Origin: Mycolicibacterium flavescens
Lineage (GTDB): Bacteria; Actinomycetota; Actinomycetes; Mycobacteriales; Mycobacteriaceae
Direction: 5' to 3'
Length of the DNA stretch: 64,000 bases
Assembly: GCF_001722335.1 (NCBI RefSeq)
Contig: NZ_MIHA01000003.1
Location: forward strand, 186,001 to 250,000
A program made the position numbers and the translations under genes. Shown here piece after piece: positions 9,141 to 17,494 of the stretch. The notes beneath the pieces were generated by a model. It was not told the DNA's origin and did not search any database. It saw only the letters and a program-made list of their open reading frames with translations. The first letter of the stretch is position 1. Each line of letters opens with the position of its first letter.

Positions 9141-9238
9141 ACCGCGTCACCTCCTTCCGCACTTGTAGGTTTATCGCAGTCTCACTTCAATTTTGCTGGT
9201 TGCCGACGAATCACGTCGGATCAACCGGCCAAGCCGCT

Positions 9239-9282
9239 GGTGGCGCGGGCGACCGCATCGTCGTCGGCCGTCCCGCGCCACC
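9239..9282 (-). other. Hairpin in the grpE-dnaJ1 gap
   Basis: The arms GGTGGCGCGGG (9239-9249) and CCCGCGCCACC (9272-9282) pair over 11 bp around a 22-base loop. No T-run follows on the minus strand, so a processing site or partial attenuator inside the operon is more likely than a full terminator. Confidence 0.5.
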
Positions 9283-9288
9283 CCTGTC

Positions 9289-9906
9289 TCACTCGCCGTC
9301 AGCGGCCGGCGCGGCGTCACCGGCCTCCGGCGCGTCGCCTTCGGGCACGGTGTCGACCACCCCGACCATCGCGTGGCGCAGCACGTAGTCGCCGACCCGG
9401 TACCCGCGCCGCATGACCGTGCCGATCACCGGGTGAGTGCCCTCACCCTCGTGCTGGACGGCCTCGTGCAGCTCGGGATCGAAGTCGTCGCCCTCGACAC
9501 CGAAACCCGAAAGCCCCAGTCCCTCAAGCACACCGACGATCTTGTCGGCGACCGCCTTGAACGGTCCGCTCTCGAGGTCACCGTGGCTGCGGGCCCGGTC
9601 GAGATCGTCGAGGATAGGCAGCAGCTCGGTCAGCACCGACGCCTTGGCCCGGTCGGCCGCGGCCTGCTGCTCGCGCAGCGCGCGCTTGCGGTAGTTGGCG
9701 AACTCGGCCTGCACCCGCTGCAGGTCGGCGAGCAGCTCGGCGGCCCGCTGGGCCTCCTCACCGCTGTCGGCCGGCTCCGCGGGTGCCTCCGGCGCCGACC
9801 CGCTGGAGGTCGGGCCGGAGGCCGCGTCTCGGACTTCACCGGTGACCGGATCGATGCGCCGTTTGTCGGTGACGGTCACCGGCTCGTGCGGATCGTTTCC
9901 TGTCAC
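9289..9906 (-). CDS. grpE: GrpE nucleotide exchange factor
   Basis: 205 residues. A disordered acidic N-terminus is followed by the long coiled coil ([20 protein letters not shown]), the four-helix segment ([15 protein letters not shown]) and the C-terminal beta domain with [14 protein letters not shown] and [16 protein letters not shown]. It releases ADP from DnaK. The GTG start at 9906 overlaps the dnaK stop by four bases (GTGA), so translation is coupled. Confidence 0.97.
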   Translation of the reverse strand: MTGNDPHEPVTVTDKRRIDPVTGEVRDAASGPTSSGSAPEAPAEPADSGEEAQRAAELLADLQRVQAEFANYRKRALREQQAAADRAKASVLTELLPILDDLDRARSHGDLESGPFKAVADKIVGVLEGLGLSGFGVEGDDFDPELHEAVQHEGEGTHPVIGTVMRRGYRVGDYVLRHAMVGVVDTVPEGDAPEAGDAAPAADGE

Positions 9907-11762
9907 TTGTTCTCCTTGTTGTCATCGTCGACGACCTCCGCGTCGACCACATTGTCGTCGGCACTGGACGTGCCGCCGGCCCCGGCTTCCGAGGCCTGCT
10001 CGGCCTGCGTGGCCTCGTAGATCGCCTGGCCCAGGCCCTGCGACTCGACGCCCAGCTTCTCCATCGCCGACTTGATCTCGGCGATGTCGGTCCCCTCGAG
10101 CGCCTTCTTGGCGTCGGCGATCGCGGCGTCGACCTTGGCCAGCGTGTCCTCGGGGACCTTCGAGCCGCCCTCGGCCCCGCGCTGTTCGGCGACGAACTTC
10201 TCCGTCTGGTAGACCAGCGACTCGGCCTGGTTGCGGACGTCGGCCTCCTCGCGCCGCTTGCGGTCCTCCTCGGCGTGCGCCTCGGCGTCCTTGACCATCC
10301 GGTCGATCTCCTCCTTGGACAGGCCGGAGCCCTCCTGGATGCGGATGGTGTTCTCCTTGCCGGTGCCCTTGTCCTTGGCGGTGACGTGCACGATGCCGTT
10401 GGCGTCGATGTCGAAGGTCACCTCGATCTGGGGCACACCGCGCGGAGCCGGCGGGATACCGGTCAGCTCGAAGCTGCCGAGCAGCTTGTTGTGCGCGGCG
10501 ATCTCGCGCTCACCCTGATACACCTGGATCTGCACCGACGGCTGGTTGTCGTCGGCGGTGGTGAAGGTCTCCGACCGCTTGGTCGGGATCGTGGTGTTGC
10601 GCTCGATCAGCTTGGTCATCACGCCGCCCTTGGTCTCGATGCCCAGGCTCAGCGGGGTGACGTCCAGCAGCAGCACGTCCTTGACCTCGCCCTTGAGCAC
10701 GCCGGCCTGCAGCGCGGCGCCCACGGCGACGACCTCGTCGGGGTTGACGCCCTTGTTGGGCTCCTGGCCGCCGGTCATCTCCTTGACCAGCTCGGAGACC
10801 GCGGGCATGCGGGTCGAACCGCCGACGAGCACGACGTGGTCGATGTCGGAGACCGAGATACCGGCGTCCTTGACCACCTGCTGGAACGGCGCACGGGTGC
10901 GGTCCAGCAGATCCTGGGTGATGCGCTGGAACTCGGCGCGGGTCAGCTGCTCGTCGAGGAACAGCGGGTTCTTGTCCGCGTCGACGGTGATGTAGGGCAG
11001 GTTGATCGAGGTGCTCTGGCTCGAGCTCAGCTCGATCTTGGCCTTCTCGGCGGCCTCACGCAGCCGCTGCATCGCCATCTTGTCCTTGGTCAGGTCGATG
11101 CCGGAGGTGCCCTTGAACTTGTCGACGAGCCACTCGACGATCCGGTCGTCCCAGTCGTCGCCGCCGAGGTGGTTGTCACCGGAGGTGGCACGCACCTCGA
11201 CCACACCCTCGCCGATCTCGAGCAGCGAGACGTCGAACGTGCCGCCGCCGAGGTCGAAGACCAGGATGGTCTGTTCCTTCTCGCCCTTGTCCAGGCCGTA
11301 GGCCAGCGCGGCCGCGGTCGGTTCGTTGACGATGCGCAGCACGTTGAGCCCGGCGATCTGGCCGGCCTCCTTGGTGGCCTGACGCTGGGCGTCGTTGAAG
11401 TAGGCGGGCACCGTGATGACCGCGTCGGTGATGTCCTCACCGAGGTAGCTCTCGGCGTCGCGCTTGAGTTTCATCAGCGTGCGCGCGCTGATCTCCTGCG
11501 ACGTGTACTTCTTGTCGTCGATCTCCACCGACCAATCGGTGCCGATGTGGCGCTTGACCGAACGGATCGTCCGGTCGACGTTGGTCACCGCCTGGTTCTT
11601 GGCGGGCTGTCCGACCAGCACCTCCCCGTTGCGCGCGAACGCGACGACGGACGGCGTGGTGCGGGAGCCCTCGGAGTTGGCGACCACGACCGGGTCGCCA
11701 CCCTCAAGAACCGCGACGACGGAGTTGGTGGTCCCGAGGTCGATTCCGACCGCACGAGCCAT
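9903..11762 (-). CDS. dnaK: DnaK (Hsp70) chaperone
   Basis: 619 residues from ATG 11762, supported by ribosome binding site AGGAGGAAC. The complete Hsp70 layout is present: the phosphate-1 motif IDLGTTNS at residues 7-14, the [16 protein letters not shown] signature ([17 protein letters not shown]), GGSTRMPAV, the linker [15 protein letters not shown], a beta substrate domain and a helical lid with an acidic end. It is the main ATP-dependent folding chaperone and co-repressor of HspR, and the first gene of the operon. Two HAIR repeats lie 35-110 bp upstream. Confidence 0.98.
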   Translation of the reverse strand: MARAVGIDLGTTNSVVAVLEGGDPVVVANSEGSRTTPSVVAFARNGEVLVGQPAKNQAVTNVDRTIRSVKRHIGTDWSVEIDDKKYTSQEISARTLMKLKRDAESYLGEDITDAVITVPAYFNDAQRQATKEAGQIAGLNVLRIVNEPTAAALAYGLDKGEKEQTILVFDLGGGTFDVSLLEIGEGVVEVRATSGDNHLGGDDWDDRIVEWLVDKFKGTSGIDLTKDKMAMQRLREAAEKAKIELSSSQSTSINLPYITVDADKNPLFLDEQLTRAEFQRITQDLLDRTRAPFQQVVKDAGISVSDIDHVVLVGGSTRMPAVSELVKEMTGGQEPNKGVNPDEVVAVGAALQAGVLKGEVKDVLLLDVTPLSLGIETKGGVMTKLIERNTTIPTKRSETFTTADDNQPSVQIQVYQGEREIAAHNKLLGSFELTGIPPAPRGVPQIEVTFDIDANGIVHVTAKDKGTGKENTIRIQEGSGLSKEEIDRMVKDAEAHAEEDRKRREEADVRNQAESLVYQTEKFVAEQRGAEGGSKVPEDTLAKVDAAIADAKKALEGTDIAEIKSAMEKLGVESQGLGQAIYEATQAEQASEAGAGGTSSADDNVVDAEVVDDDNKENK

Positions 11763-11796
11763 GGTTGTTCCTCCTGAATAGTCCTGCTGATAGGGG

Positions 11797-11817
11797 TCTG
11801 AGTGCACCGCACTCAAG
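11797..11817 (-). promoter_or_regulatory. HAIR repeat 1 upstream of dnaK
   Basis: Arms tcTGAGT (11797-11803) and ACTCAAG (11811-11817) are separated by 7 bases. One arm is a perfect half-site and the other has two mismatches. It lies 35 bp from the dnaK start. Confidence 0.7.
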
Positions 11818-11851
11818 ACTGCGCCGACGGACTATAACCTGTCAACCCAGA

Positions 11852-11872
11852 CTTGAGTCATCTGCGCTCAAG
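11852..11872 (-). promoter_or_regulatory. HAIR repeat 2 upstream of dnaK
   Basis: Arms CTTGAGT (11852-11858) and gCTCAAG (11866-11872) are separated by 7 bases, with one mismatch in 14. It is the best HspR site in the window. Its centre is 55 bp from that of repeat 1. Confidence 0.88.
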
Positions 11873-11937
11873 TGTCGTAAGGCTCAACGGGTCGGCTGCC
11901 GCGTTTGTTCCCGACCCGCCCCGAAATAGCTCCGAAA

Positions 11938-11959
11938 CTGGGGTAGCGCCTTACCCCAG
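11938..11959. promoter_or_regulatory. Palindrome between dnaK and the PGRS-like gene
   Basis: The 8-bp arms CTGGGGTA and TACCCCAG enclose gcgcct. It lies 63 bp upstream of GTG 12022. It could be an operator of the glycine-rich gene; no terminator T-run follows. Confidence 0.4.
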
Positions 11960-12021
11960 GAGCCGGCGCCCACCGCCACGACACTCGAATCGACTTGGCA
12001 ATCGCTAACGGGGAGGGCACC

Positions 12022-13725
12022 GTGTTTTCGCAGTCTTCGCAGTTCTGGCAGCAGTCAACCCGCAGCACACGAACGCGCGCCGCGGTGTTCCTCGGCGGCG
12101 CCGGCCTCATCACGGCCGTGCCGGCGGTGGCGTTCCTGTCCGCGCCGACCGCGCAGGCACAACCCGAAATTGCCTGTACGACCACCATTCCGCGCAGCTG
12201 CAGCGCCTCGGGGGCCGAACTGGCCAACCGGCTCACCGCGCCGCGGGACCCGCTGACCGCGCTGGTGAACAACCCGCTGATGGACCTGGCCGGCATGGTG
12301 CCGGTGGTCAACGTCTTCATCGGCAACGGTATGGACGGCAACGCCCTGCACCCCAACGGGTTCAACGGCGGGATCCTGATCGGCAACGGCGGGGACGGAT
12401 GGAACTCCACCACCCCCGGTGTGGCAGGCGGCAACGGCGGCAGCGGCCGGTTGTTCGGCAGCGGCGGCAGGGGCGGCGACGGATACTCCGACATCCGCAC
12501 CTCGGGTGACGCCACCGGCACCGACGGCGGCAGGGGCGGCAACGGCGGCGTGTTCCGCGGCAGTGGCGGCGCGGGCGGCGACGGCGGTGATGCGGTCACC
12601 TACGGCGCCACCGCGACCGCGGGCCACGGTGGCTGGGGTGGCTTGACCACGAACGGGAACGGGGGCGGCGGCGGCGACGGCGGCTACGCCTACGGCGGTT
12701 CGATCGTGACCACGGATCCCGAGACCGGCCTGACGACCGTCCAGGTCGGCAACGCTGTCGGCGGGGACGGCGGCCTCGGGATGCCCTCTGGGCCGACCTT
12801 CCCCAACCAGAGCACCGGCGACGGCGGGGACGGCGGCGACGGCGGCTACGCGATCGCCTACGGCGGCGACGCGACCGGCGGCGACGGCGGAAGAGCCGGC
12901 AACGCGACCAGCACCGGTTCGGGTGGCGAGGGTGGTAACGGCGGCTACGCCATCGCGGTCGACGAACTGAGCGTCACCGGTATCACGACGCAGACGTTTC
13001 CCGGCGTCCCCGGCCCCGTCACGGTGACCACCGGCGAGGTGATCGGTGGCGACGCCGTCGGCGGGTCCGGCGGATCGGGCGGCGTTTCCTACGAGGGCAC
13101 CGGCGGCGACGGCGGGCAGGGCGGCAGCGCCACCGCGGCGGCCGGCAGCGCGACGGGAGGCAACGGCGGAAGCGGTGGCCACAACTGGGTGGGCAACATC
13201 AACGGGCACGGGGGTGACGGCGGAAACGGCGGTGGCGCCTCGGCGACGCCGGGCGGGCAGTACACCGTCGTCTCCACTCCGAGCGGCAGCGAGATCAGTT
13301 CGACGCTCACGCCCGCTGCCGGTGAGGGTGATGCTACCGGCGGCCGCGGCGGAACGGGCGGCAATGCCGGGCACACCGGCGGCGGGTACGGCAGCGGCGA
13401 CGGCGGGGACGGCGGCGACGGCGGCGACGCGACCAGCGACTACAAGAACGCCACCGGGGGCAACGGCGGATTCGGCGGCCACGGCTCTCTCGGCGGCACC
13501 GGTGCGGGTCAACCCCAGGACGCGGCCAACGGAGGAGACGGCGGCGACGGCGGGGATGCCCAGGTGCGCAACACCTCCGACTTCGGCAGCACCGTCACCG
13601 GCAGCGCCGAGGGCGGCAACGGCGGCAAAGGGGGTGCCCCCGGAACTCAGGGCAGCAGCGGGTCGGACGGCCAGGGCGGCTCAGCGACCGGCGGCGTCAC
13701 CAACGATCCCGGCGCCGACGGGTGA
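12022..13725 (+). CDS. Secreted PGRS-like glycine-rich protein without a PE domain
   Basis: 567 residues from GTG 12022, with ribosome binding site GGGGAGGG. An N-terminal signal peptide (RTRAAVFLGGAGLITAVPAV, cleaved near AQAQ) leads into a short segment resembling PE_PGRS linkers (NPLMDLAGMVPVVNVFIGNG). About 430 residues of GGNGG, GGDGG and GGAGG repeats follow, interrupted by non-repetitive loops such as TTDPETGLTTVQVGN. PE_PGRS proteins normally start with a PE domain and leave by ESX-5; this one has a Sec-type signal instead. It is probably an exported or surface polyglycine-helix protein. Its stop overlaps the hemerythrin start by 4 bases. Confidence 0.85.
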   Translation: MFSQSSQFWQQSTRSTRTRAAVFLGGAGLITAVPAVAFLSAPTAQAQPEIACTTTIPRSCSASGAELANRLTAPRDPLTALVNNPLMDLAGMVPVVNVFIGNGMDGNALHPNGFNGGILIGNGGDGWNSTTPGVAGGNGGSGRLFGSGGRGGDGYSDIRTSGDATGTDGGRGGNGGVFRGSGGAGGDGGDAVTYGATATAGHGGWGGLTTNGNGGGGGDGGYAYGGSIVTTDPETGLTTVQVGNAVGGDGGLGMPSGPTFPNQSTGDGGDGGDGGYAIAYGGDATGGDGGRAGNATSTGSGGEGGNGGYAIAVDELSVTGITTQTFPGVPGPVTVTTGEVIGGDAVGGSGGSGGVSYEGTGGDGGQGGSATAAAGSATGGNGGSGGHNWVGNINGHGGDGGNGGGASATPGGQYTVVSTPSGSEISSTLTPAAGEGDATGGRGGTGGNAGHTGGGYGSGDGGDGGDGGDATSDYKNATGGNGGFGGHGSLGGTGAGQPQDAANGGDGGDGGDAQVRNTSDFGSTVTGSAEGGNGGKGGAPGTQGSSGSDGQGGSATGGVTNDPGADG

Positions 13726-14225
13726 TCGCAGGCGTACCGTCGGAAGCCGTGTGCCAGTACTGCGGTTGCCGGGACATCCCGCTGATCCGCGATTTCATCC
13801 ACGAGCACGCCCGGGTCCTCGACCTCGGGCGCCACGCGGTCCACGCGATCGACCGCGGCGAGTTGGACACCGCGAGAGGTCTGCTCACCGACATGGCCGG
13901 CGAGTTGGTGCCGCACTGGCGCGGCGAGGAGAACGGGTTGTTCGCGGTGATGGCCAAGGACGACACGGTCGCCGAGCACCTCGCCCCGCTGATCCGCGAA
14001 CACCGCGAGCTCGACCGGCTGCTGGCGACCGTCGACCTCACCGCGCCGGAAGGGCAGCAGGCCGTCCGGGACGCGGTCGACGAGCTGTTCGAGCACATCC
14101 GCCGCGAAGAGGACGGTATTTTCCCCGCCGCGTTGACGTCACTGGACGGCGACGAGTGGGACGTGGCGATCGCGTCCTGGCACGAGGCGCACCCCGGCCG
14201 CGAGATGGTGCGGTTCAACGTCTGA
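13722..14225 (+). CDS. Hemerythrin HHE-domain protein
   Basis: 167 residues. The four-helix HHE pattern supplies di-iron ligands: DFIHEHARVLDLGRHAV (about 25-41), HWRGEENGLF (about 67-76), EHRELDRLL (about 96-104) and HIRREEDGIFPA (about 130-141). A short N-terminal cysteine cluster (CQYCGC) precedes it, as in many actinobacterial HHE proteins. It probably binds O2, NO or iron, or senses redox state. The GTG start overlaps the previous TGA by four bases (GTGA), so it is translationally coupled to the PGRS-like gene, an unusual pairing. Confidence 0.88.
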   Translation: MIAGVPSEAVCQYCGCRDIPLIRDFIHEHARVLDLGRHAVHAIDRGELDTARGLLTDMAGELVPHWRGEENGLFAVMAKDDTVAEHLAPLIREHRELDRLLATVDLTAPEGQQAVRDAVDELFEHIRREEDGIFPAALTSLDGDEWDVAIASWHEAHPGREMVRFNV

Positions 14226-14259
14226 GGTGTCACTCCCGCCACTTCCGTCACAGCTTGCG

Positions 14260-14265
14260 TACCGT
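14260..14265 (+). promoter_or_regulatory. Leaderless-type -10 element of lpqJ
   Basis: TACCGT ends 6 bases before ATG 14272, with no Shine-Dalgarno in the remaining gap. Confidence 0.5.
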
Positions 14266-14271
14266 GGGTGA

Positions 14272-14805
14272 ATGCGAACGACGACCGTCGCGGTGTGCGC
14301 GATCCTGATCGGTGCGGCAGCCGTCGGGTGCGCGAGCAGCACACCCGGAAGACCCGTGGCGGTCCCCGACACCCAGTCCGAGCCCACCTACCCGACGCCG
14401 CGGCCCCCGCGCTCGTCGCCGCCCTCGCCGCCGTCAGCGGCCCGGCCGCCGGGGAAGGTGCCCGCCGCCGAGACCCTGCCCGAACAGAACGGGTACGTCT
14501 TCATCGAGACGAAATCCGGGCGGACCCGCTGCCAGCTCAGCGCGGCCGAGGTCGGCTGCGAAACCGCGTTCGTCGACCCTCCGGACGTCGGCGGGCTGCC
14601 GGCGAACGGCGTCCGACTGAGCCCCGACGGCGAATTGTCCTGGGTGGTGGGCAATCTCGGCGCTATCCCGGCCGTGACACTCGACTACCGCTCCTACCGC
14701 GCGGCGGGCTGGACCATCGAGGCCGCCGAGAGCGGCACACGGTTCACCAACGACGGCACCGGACGCGGCATGGTCGTCGCAATCGAGGGCGTCAAAACGT
14801 TCTAG
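14272..14805 (+). CDS. lpqJ: Lipoprotein LpqJ-like
   Basis: 177 residues. The signal peptide ends in a lipobox (LIGAAAVGC, lipidated Cys about residue 20), followed by a Pro/Ser-rich spacer (TYPTPRPPRSSPPSPP) and a C-terminal domain with two cysteines (TRCQLSAAEVGC) and the conserved ending TLDYRSYRAAGWTIEA, FTNDGTGRGMVV. As recalled, H37Rv LpqJ (Rv0344c) has the same layout and ending and also neighbours iniC. It is anchored in the outer leaflet of the plasma membrane; the function is unknown. Confidence 0.7.
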   Translation: MRTTTVAVCAILIGAAAVGCASSTPGRPVAVPDTQSEPTYPTPRPPRSSPPSPPSAARPPGKVPAAETLPEQNGYVFIETKSGRTRCQLSAAEVGCETAFVDPPDVGGLPANGVRLSPDGELSWVVGNLGAIPAVTLDYRSYRAAGWTIEAAESGTRFTNDGTGRGMVVAIEGVKTF

Positions 14806-14813
14806 GGTGGGGC

Positions 14814-15437
14814 ATGACCGCTGCTCAACGTGAACGCGCCGCCCTGGTCGCCACGATGCGCGAGGTCGGCCCTGACGCGCCGACCCTGTGCGGCGACTGG
14901 ACCACCCGTGACCTGGCCGCGCACCTGGTGGTGCGCGAACGCCGACTCGACGCCGCCCCCGGGATCATGATCCCCGCGCTGGCCGGCTACACCGACAGGG
15001 TGCAGCGCCAGGCCGCGCAGGGTTCCGACTGGGACGTGCTGCTCGACAAGGTCGCGTCCGGCCCGCCGGTGTACTCGCCGTTCAAGATTCTCGACCCGGT
15101 GGCCAACATGGGCGAGATGTTCATCCACCACGAGGATGTTCGTCGCGCCCAATCCGGCTGGGAGCCAAGGCCTCTCGACACCGAGACGGTCAACGCGCTG
15201 ACCCGCTCGCTGCCACTGATGGCACGGATGACGATGCGCAGGGCACCGGCACGGGTGACGCTGCGCACGCCGCAGGGCAAAGCGCTGGCCACCGTCGGGC
15301 GCGGCGAGCCGGTGACCGTCACCGGCGACCCGCAGGAGCTGCTGCTGTTCATCTCCGGGCGCGACGAGGTGCGTCTCGACTTCGACGGCGACGCCGCCGC
15401 GGTCGAGTCGGTGCGCAACAACCGCGGCGGGCTGTAG
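14814..15437 (+). CDS. TIGR03085 family (mycothiol maleylpyruvate isomerase-like) protein
   Basis: 207 residues. The N-terminal DinB-like four-helix domain carries the family motifs TLCGDWTTRDLAAHLVVRER and HHEDVRRAQ, which supply the three histidine metal ligands. The C-terminal part has the SCP2-like extension seen in mycothiol-dependent enzymes (VTLRTPQGKALATV, EPVTVTGDPQELLLFISGR). It probably binds a metal and mycothiol or acts in thiol-dependent detoxification; the substrate is unknown. It is 8 bp downstream of lpqJ, with GGGTGGGG before ATG 14814. Confidence 0.85.
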   Translation: MTAAQRERAALVATMREVGPDAPTLCGDWTTRDLAAHLVVRERRLDAAPGIMIPALAGYTDRVQRQAAQGSDWDVLLDKVASGPPVYSPFKILDPVANMGEMFIHHEDVRRAQSGWEPRPLDTETVNALTRSLPLMARMTMRRAPARVTLRTPQGKALATVGRGEPVTVTGDPQELLLFISGRDEVRLDFDGDAAAVESVRNNRGGL

Positions 15438-15454
15438 CGCGACAAGCCCGCGCC

Positions 15455-15460
15455 TAAGCT
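15455..15460 (+). promoter_or_regulatory. Leaderless-type -10 element
   Basis: TAAGCT ends 7 bases before GTG 15468, the start of the LLM oxidoreductase. Confidence 0.5.
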
Positions 15461-15467
15461 GGCGGGC

Positions 15468-16412
15468 GTGAGTTCCTCAACCGATTTCCGTGTCTTCGTC
15501 GAACCACAGCAGGGCGGCACCTACGCCGACCAGCTCGCCGTCGCCCAGGCCGCCGAAGAGCTCGGCTACTCGGCGTTCTTCCGGTCCGACCACTACCTGG
15601 CGATGAGCGGCGACGGGCTGCCCGGCCCCACCGACTCCTGGGTCACCCTGGCCGGGATCGCCCGCGAGACGACGTCGATCCGGCTCGGCACGATGGTCAC
15701 CTCGGCGACGTTCCGCCACCCCGGCCCGCTGGCGATATCGGTCGCGCAGGTCGACGAGATGAGCGGTGGCCGAGTCGAATTCGGCATCGGCGCGGGGTGG
15801 TTCGAGGCCGAACACCAGGCGTACGCGATCCCGTTCCCGCCGCTGGGCGAACGCTTCGACCGGCTCACCGAACAGCTCGAGATCATCACCGGCCTGTGGA
15901 CGACACCGCAGGGCGGCACCTTCGACTACCCGGGCAGCCACTACACCGTCGTCGACTCCCCGGGCCTGCCCAAGCCCGCGCAGTCGCCGCACCCTCCGGT
16001 CATCATCGGCGGCCAGGGCGCCAAGCGCACACCCCGGCTCGCCGCGAGGTTCGCCTCGGAGTTCAACGTCCCGTTCGTGCCGCTGGACACCGTCAGGACG
16101 CAGTTCGAGCGAGTGGCCGCCGCGGTCGCCGACGCGGGTCGGCCCGCCGAGTCGATGACGTACTCCGCGGCGTTCGTGCTGTGCGCGGGGCGCGACGACG
16201 CCGAGGTGGGCCGCCGCGCGGCGGCGATCGGACGTGAGGTCGACGAACTGCGCAGCAACTCCCCCACCGTCGGCACCCCGGCCGAGATCGCCGACAAGCT
16301 GGGCCCCTTCACCGAGGCCGGCGTGCAGCGGGTCTATCTGCAGGTTCTCGACATGTCCGATCTCGCGCACGTCGAGTTCTTCGCCCGCGAGGTGATCCCG
16401 CAGCTCGGCTGA
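15468..16412 (+). CDS. F420-dependent LLM-class oxidoreductase
   Basis: 314 residues of the luciferase-like monooxygenase TIM-barrel family. Typical signatures are SDHYLAMSGDGLPGPTDSWV, IRLGTMVTSATFRHPGPLA, GRVEFGIGAGWFEAEHQAYG-type (here HQAYAIPFPPLGERF) and PPVIIGGQG near residue 180. In mycobacteria this subfamily generally uses F420 as hydride carrier. The substrate is unknown. It starts at GTG 15468 and is probably leaderless. Confidence 0.9.
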   Translation: MSSSTDFRVFVEPQQGGTYADQLAVAQAAEELGYSAFFRSDHYLAMSGDGLPGPTDSWVTLAGIARETTSIRLGTMVTSATFRHPGPLAISVAQVDEMSGGRVEFGIGAGWFEAEHQAYAIPFPPLGERFDRLTEQLEIITGLWTTPQGGTFDYPGSHYTVVDSPGLPKPAQSPHPPVIIGGQGAKRTPRLAARFASEFNVPFVPLDTVRTQFERVAAAVADAGRPAESMTYSAAFVLCAGRDDAEVGRRAAAIGREVDELRSNSPTVGTPAEIADKLGPFTEAGVQRVYLQVLDMSDLAHVEFFAREVIPQLG

Positions 16413-16438
16413 ACAGGCGCCGTCGAGCAAGCCGCCAC

Positions 16439-16444
16439 TACTAT
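16439..16444 (+). promoter_or_regulatory. -10 element TACTAT of the small Thr-rich protein
   Basis: TACTAT lies 8 bases before GTG 16453. The same TACTATCGG string recurs before the next gene at 16890, suggesting a shared duplicated promoter. Confidence 0.5.
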
Positions 16445-16452
16445 CGGTGGCC

Positions 16453-16884
16453 GTGACCAGGGCCGAGCAGGACGACCGTGCACCCTGGTACAACCGCACC
16501 CCCGAAGTCGTCGGCGCCAGCCTGGCGGCCCTGGTGGTGATCGGCCTGCTGGTGTTCGGCGCGACCTTCGTGTCGCGACAGTTCAGCGAGCCGCCGCCGC
16601 AGGCCCCGCTGAACTTCGTCGAGCCCAGTTTCACGTCGGCCCCGTCGCGGACCCCGTCGAGCCCGGCCACGACCGCAACCACCGGGACGATCACCAGCAC
16701 CAGCCCGCCGCAGACCACCGACATCAACGACACCACGACGCCGTCGGAGTCGACGACGTCGGAGTCCGAGACCACCAGCGAGCGGCGGCCCCGCGTCCGC
16801 GACAGCGACGAGCAGACGACTCCGCGGACGACACGCCGCGGACCTCGCACGAATGTGACGCGCACCCTCAATCCGTTCAACTGA
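16453..16884 (+). CDS. Single-pass membrane protein with Thr/Ser-rich outer tail (1)
   Basis: 143 residues. A short cytoplasmic part ending in PWYNRTPEVV is followed by one membrane helix (about residues 20-42, SLAALVVIGLLVFGATFV) and a roughly 95-residue low-complexity tail rich in Thr, Ser and Pro ending in basic residues and NPFN. The tail is the kind of segment that mycobacterial O-mannosyltransferases modify. GTG 16453 was preferred over GTG 16447 because the -10 element leaves only 2 bases before the latter. Function unknown. It shares the PWY-x-[RK]-P/TM/Thr-tail plan with the next gene. Confidence 0.7.
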   Translation: MTRAEQDDRAPWYNRTPEVVGASLAALVVIGLLVFGATFVSRQFSEPPPQAPLNFVEPSFTSAPSRTPSSPATTATTGTITSTSPPQTTDINDTTTPSESTTSESETTSERRPRVRDSDEQTTPRTTRRGPRTNVTRTLNPFN

Positions 16885-16889
16885 GCGCC

Positions 16890-16895
16890 TACTAT
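16890..16895 (+). promoter_or_regulatory. -10 element TACTAT of the second Thr-rich protein
   Basis: TACTAT ends 6 bases before GTG 16902. It starts 6 bases after the preceding stop codon (16882-16884), so each of the two small genes appears to have its own leaderless promoter. Confidence 0.5.
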
Positions 16896-16901
16896 CGGCG
16901 C

Positions 16902-17417
16902 GTGGCGCGAAACGGCTCTCCCGATGACCCGAACTACTCCGACGACGACCCCACCACGTACGCCAACTACGGCACCGGCGGCTACGACGACGGGGGTGGC
17001 TACGGCGAGCCGCCCGAGGAGCCCACGCCGTGGTACCGCAAACCCGCCGCGCTCGTCGGGTTCGGGGCCGCCGGCGCCCTGCTGGTCGCGCTGATCGTGT
17101 GGATGCTGGTCGCCGTGATCACCGGAGGCGACGAACCCCAGGAGTCGACCCCGCTGACGCCGCTGACCACCACGAGCCGCTCGGTCGCCACCACCGTGCC
17201 GACGACGACGACCGTGGTGACCGAGACGACGGCGGCGCCGCCGACCACCACCGAACCGACCACCACGACCACCACCACGGAGCCGACGACCACCACGGAG
17301 CCGACTACCACGACCACCACGACGACCCCGCCGACCACCAGCGTCAGCACCAGCACCGAAACCAGCACCGAAACCAGCACGGTCACCGAGACCGTGACCG
17401 CACCGCCGTCGCCCTAG
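16902..17417 (+). CDS. Single-pass membrane protein with poly-Thr outer tail (2)
   Basis: 171 residues. The N-terminal cytoplasmic part is acidic and Tyr/Gly-rich (YSDDDPTTYANYGTGGYDD) and ends in PWYRKPAALVG. One membrane helix (about 50-74) follows, then about 95 residues made almost wholly of TTT, EPTTT and ETST repeats. DNA in 17200-17390 is correspondingly repetitive (ACC/ACG codons). The tail is probably outside the membrane and O-glycosylated. Function unknown. Layout and the PWYR motif are shared with the Hsp70-like protein at 22849. Confidence 0.72.
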   Translation: MARNGSPDDPNYSDDDPTTYANYGTGGYDDGGGYGEPPEEPTPWYRKPAALVGFGAAGALLVALIVWMLVAVITGGDEPQESTPLTPLTTTSRSVATTVPTTTTVVTETTAAPPTTTEPTTTTTTTEPTTTTEPTTTTTTTTPPTTSVSTSTETSTETSTVTETVTAPPSP

Positions 17418-17477
17418 GCGATCAGTCGCGCCGATTTCTGCGTCAGGGTCGCTGAATTCGCGGATCAGCCCCAGCGC

Positions 17478-17494
17478 AGATCTCGACGAGATCT
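17478..17494. repeat. Short perfect palindrome at the iniC stop codon
   Basis: Arms AGATCTCG and CGAGATCT flank a single A. It overlaps the iniC stop and could end transcription weakly in either direction between the convergent genes. Confidence 0.4.

Noticed and set aside
10275..11777. A 500-codon plus-strand frame opposite dnaK
   Set aside because: It mirrors dnaK codon structure and has no recognisable protein features. Long antisense frames are common opposite highly biased GC-rich genes.
12022..13725. Calling the glycine-rich gene a PE_PGRS
   Set aside because: No PE domain is encoded. The N-terminus is a Sec-type signal peptide, so only the repeat part is PGRS-like.
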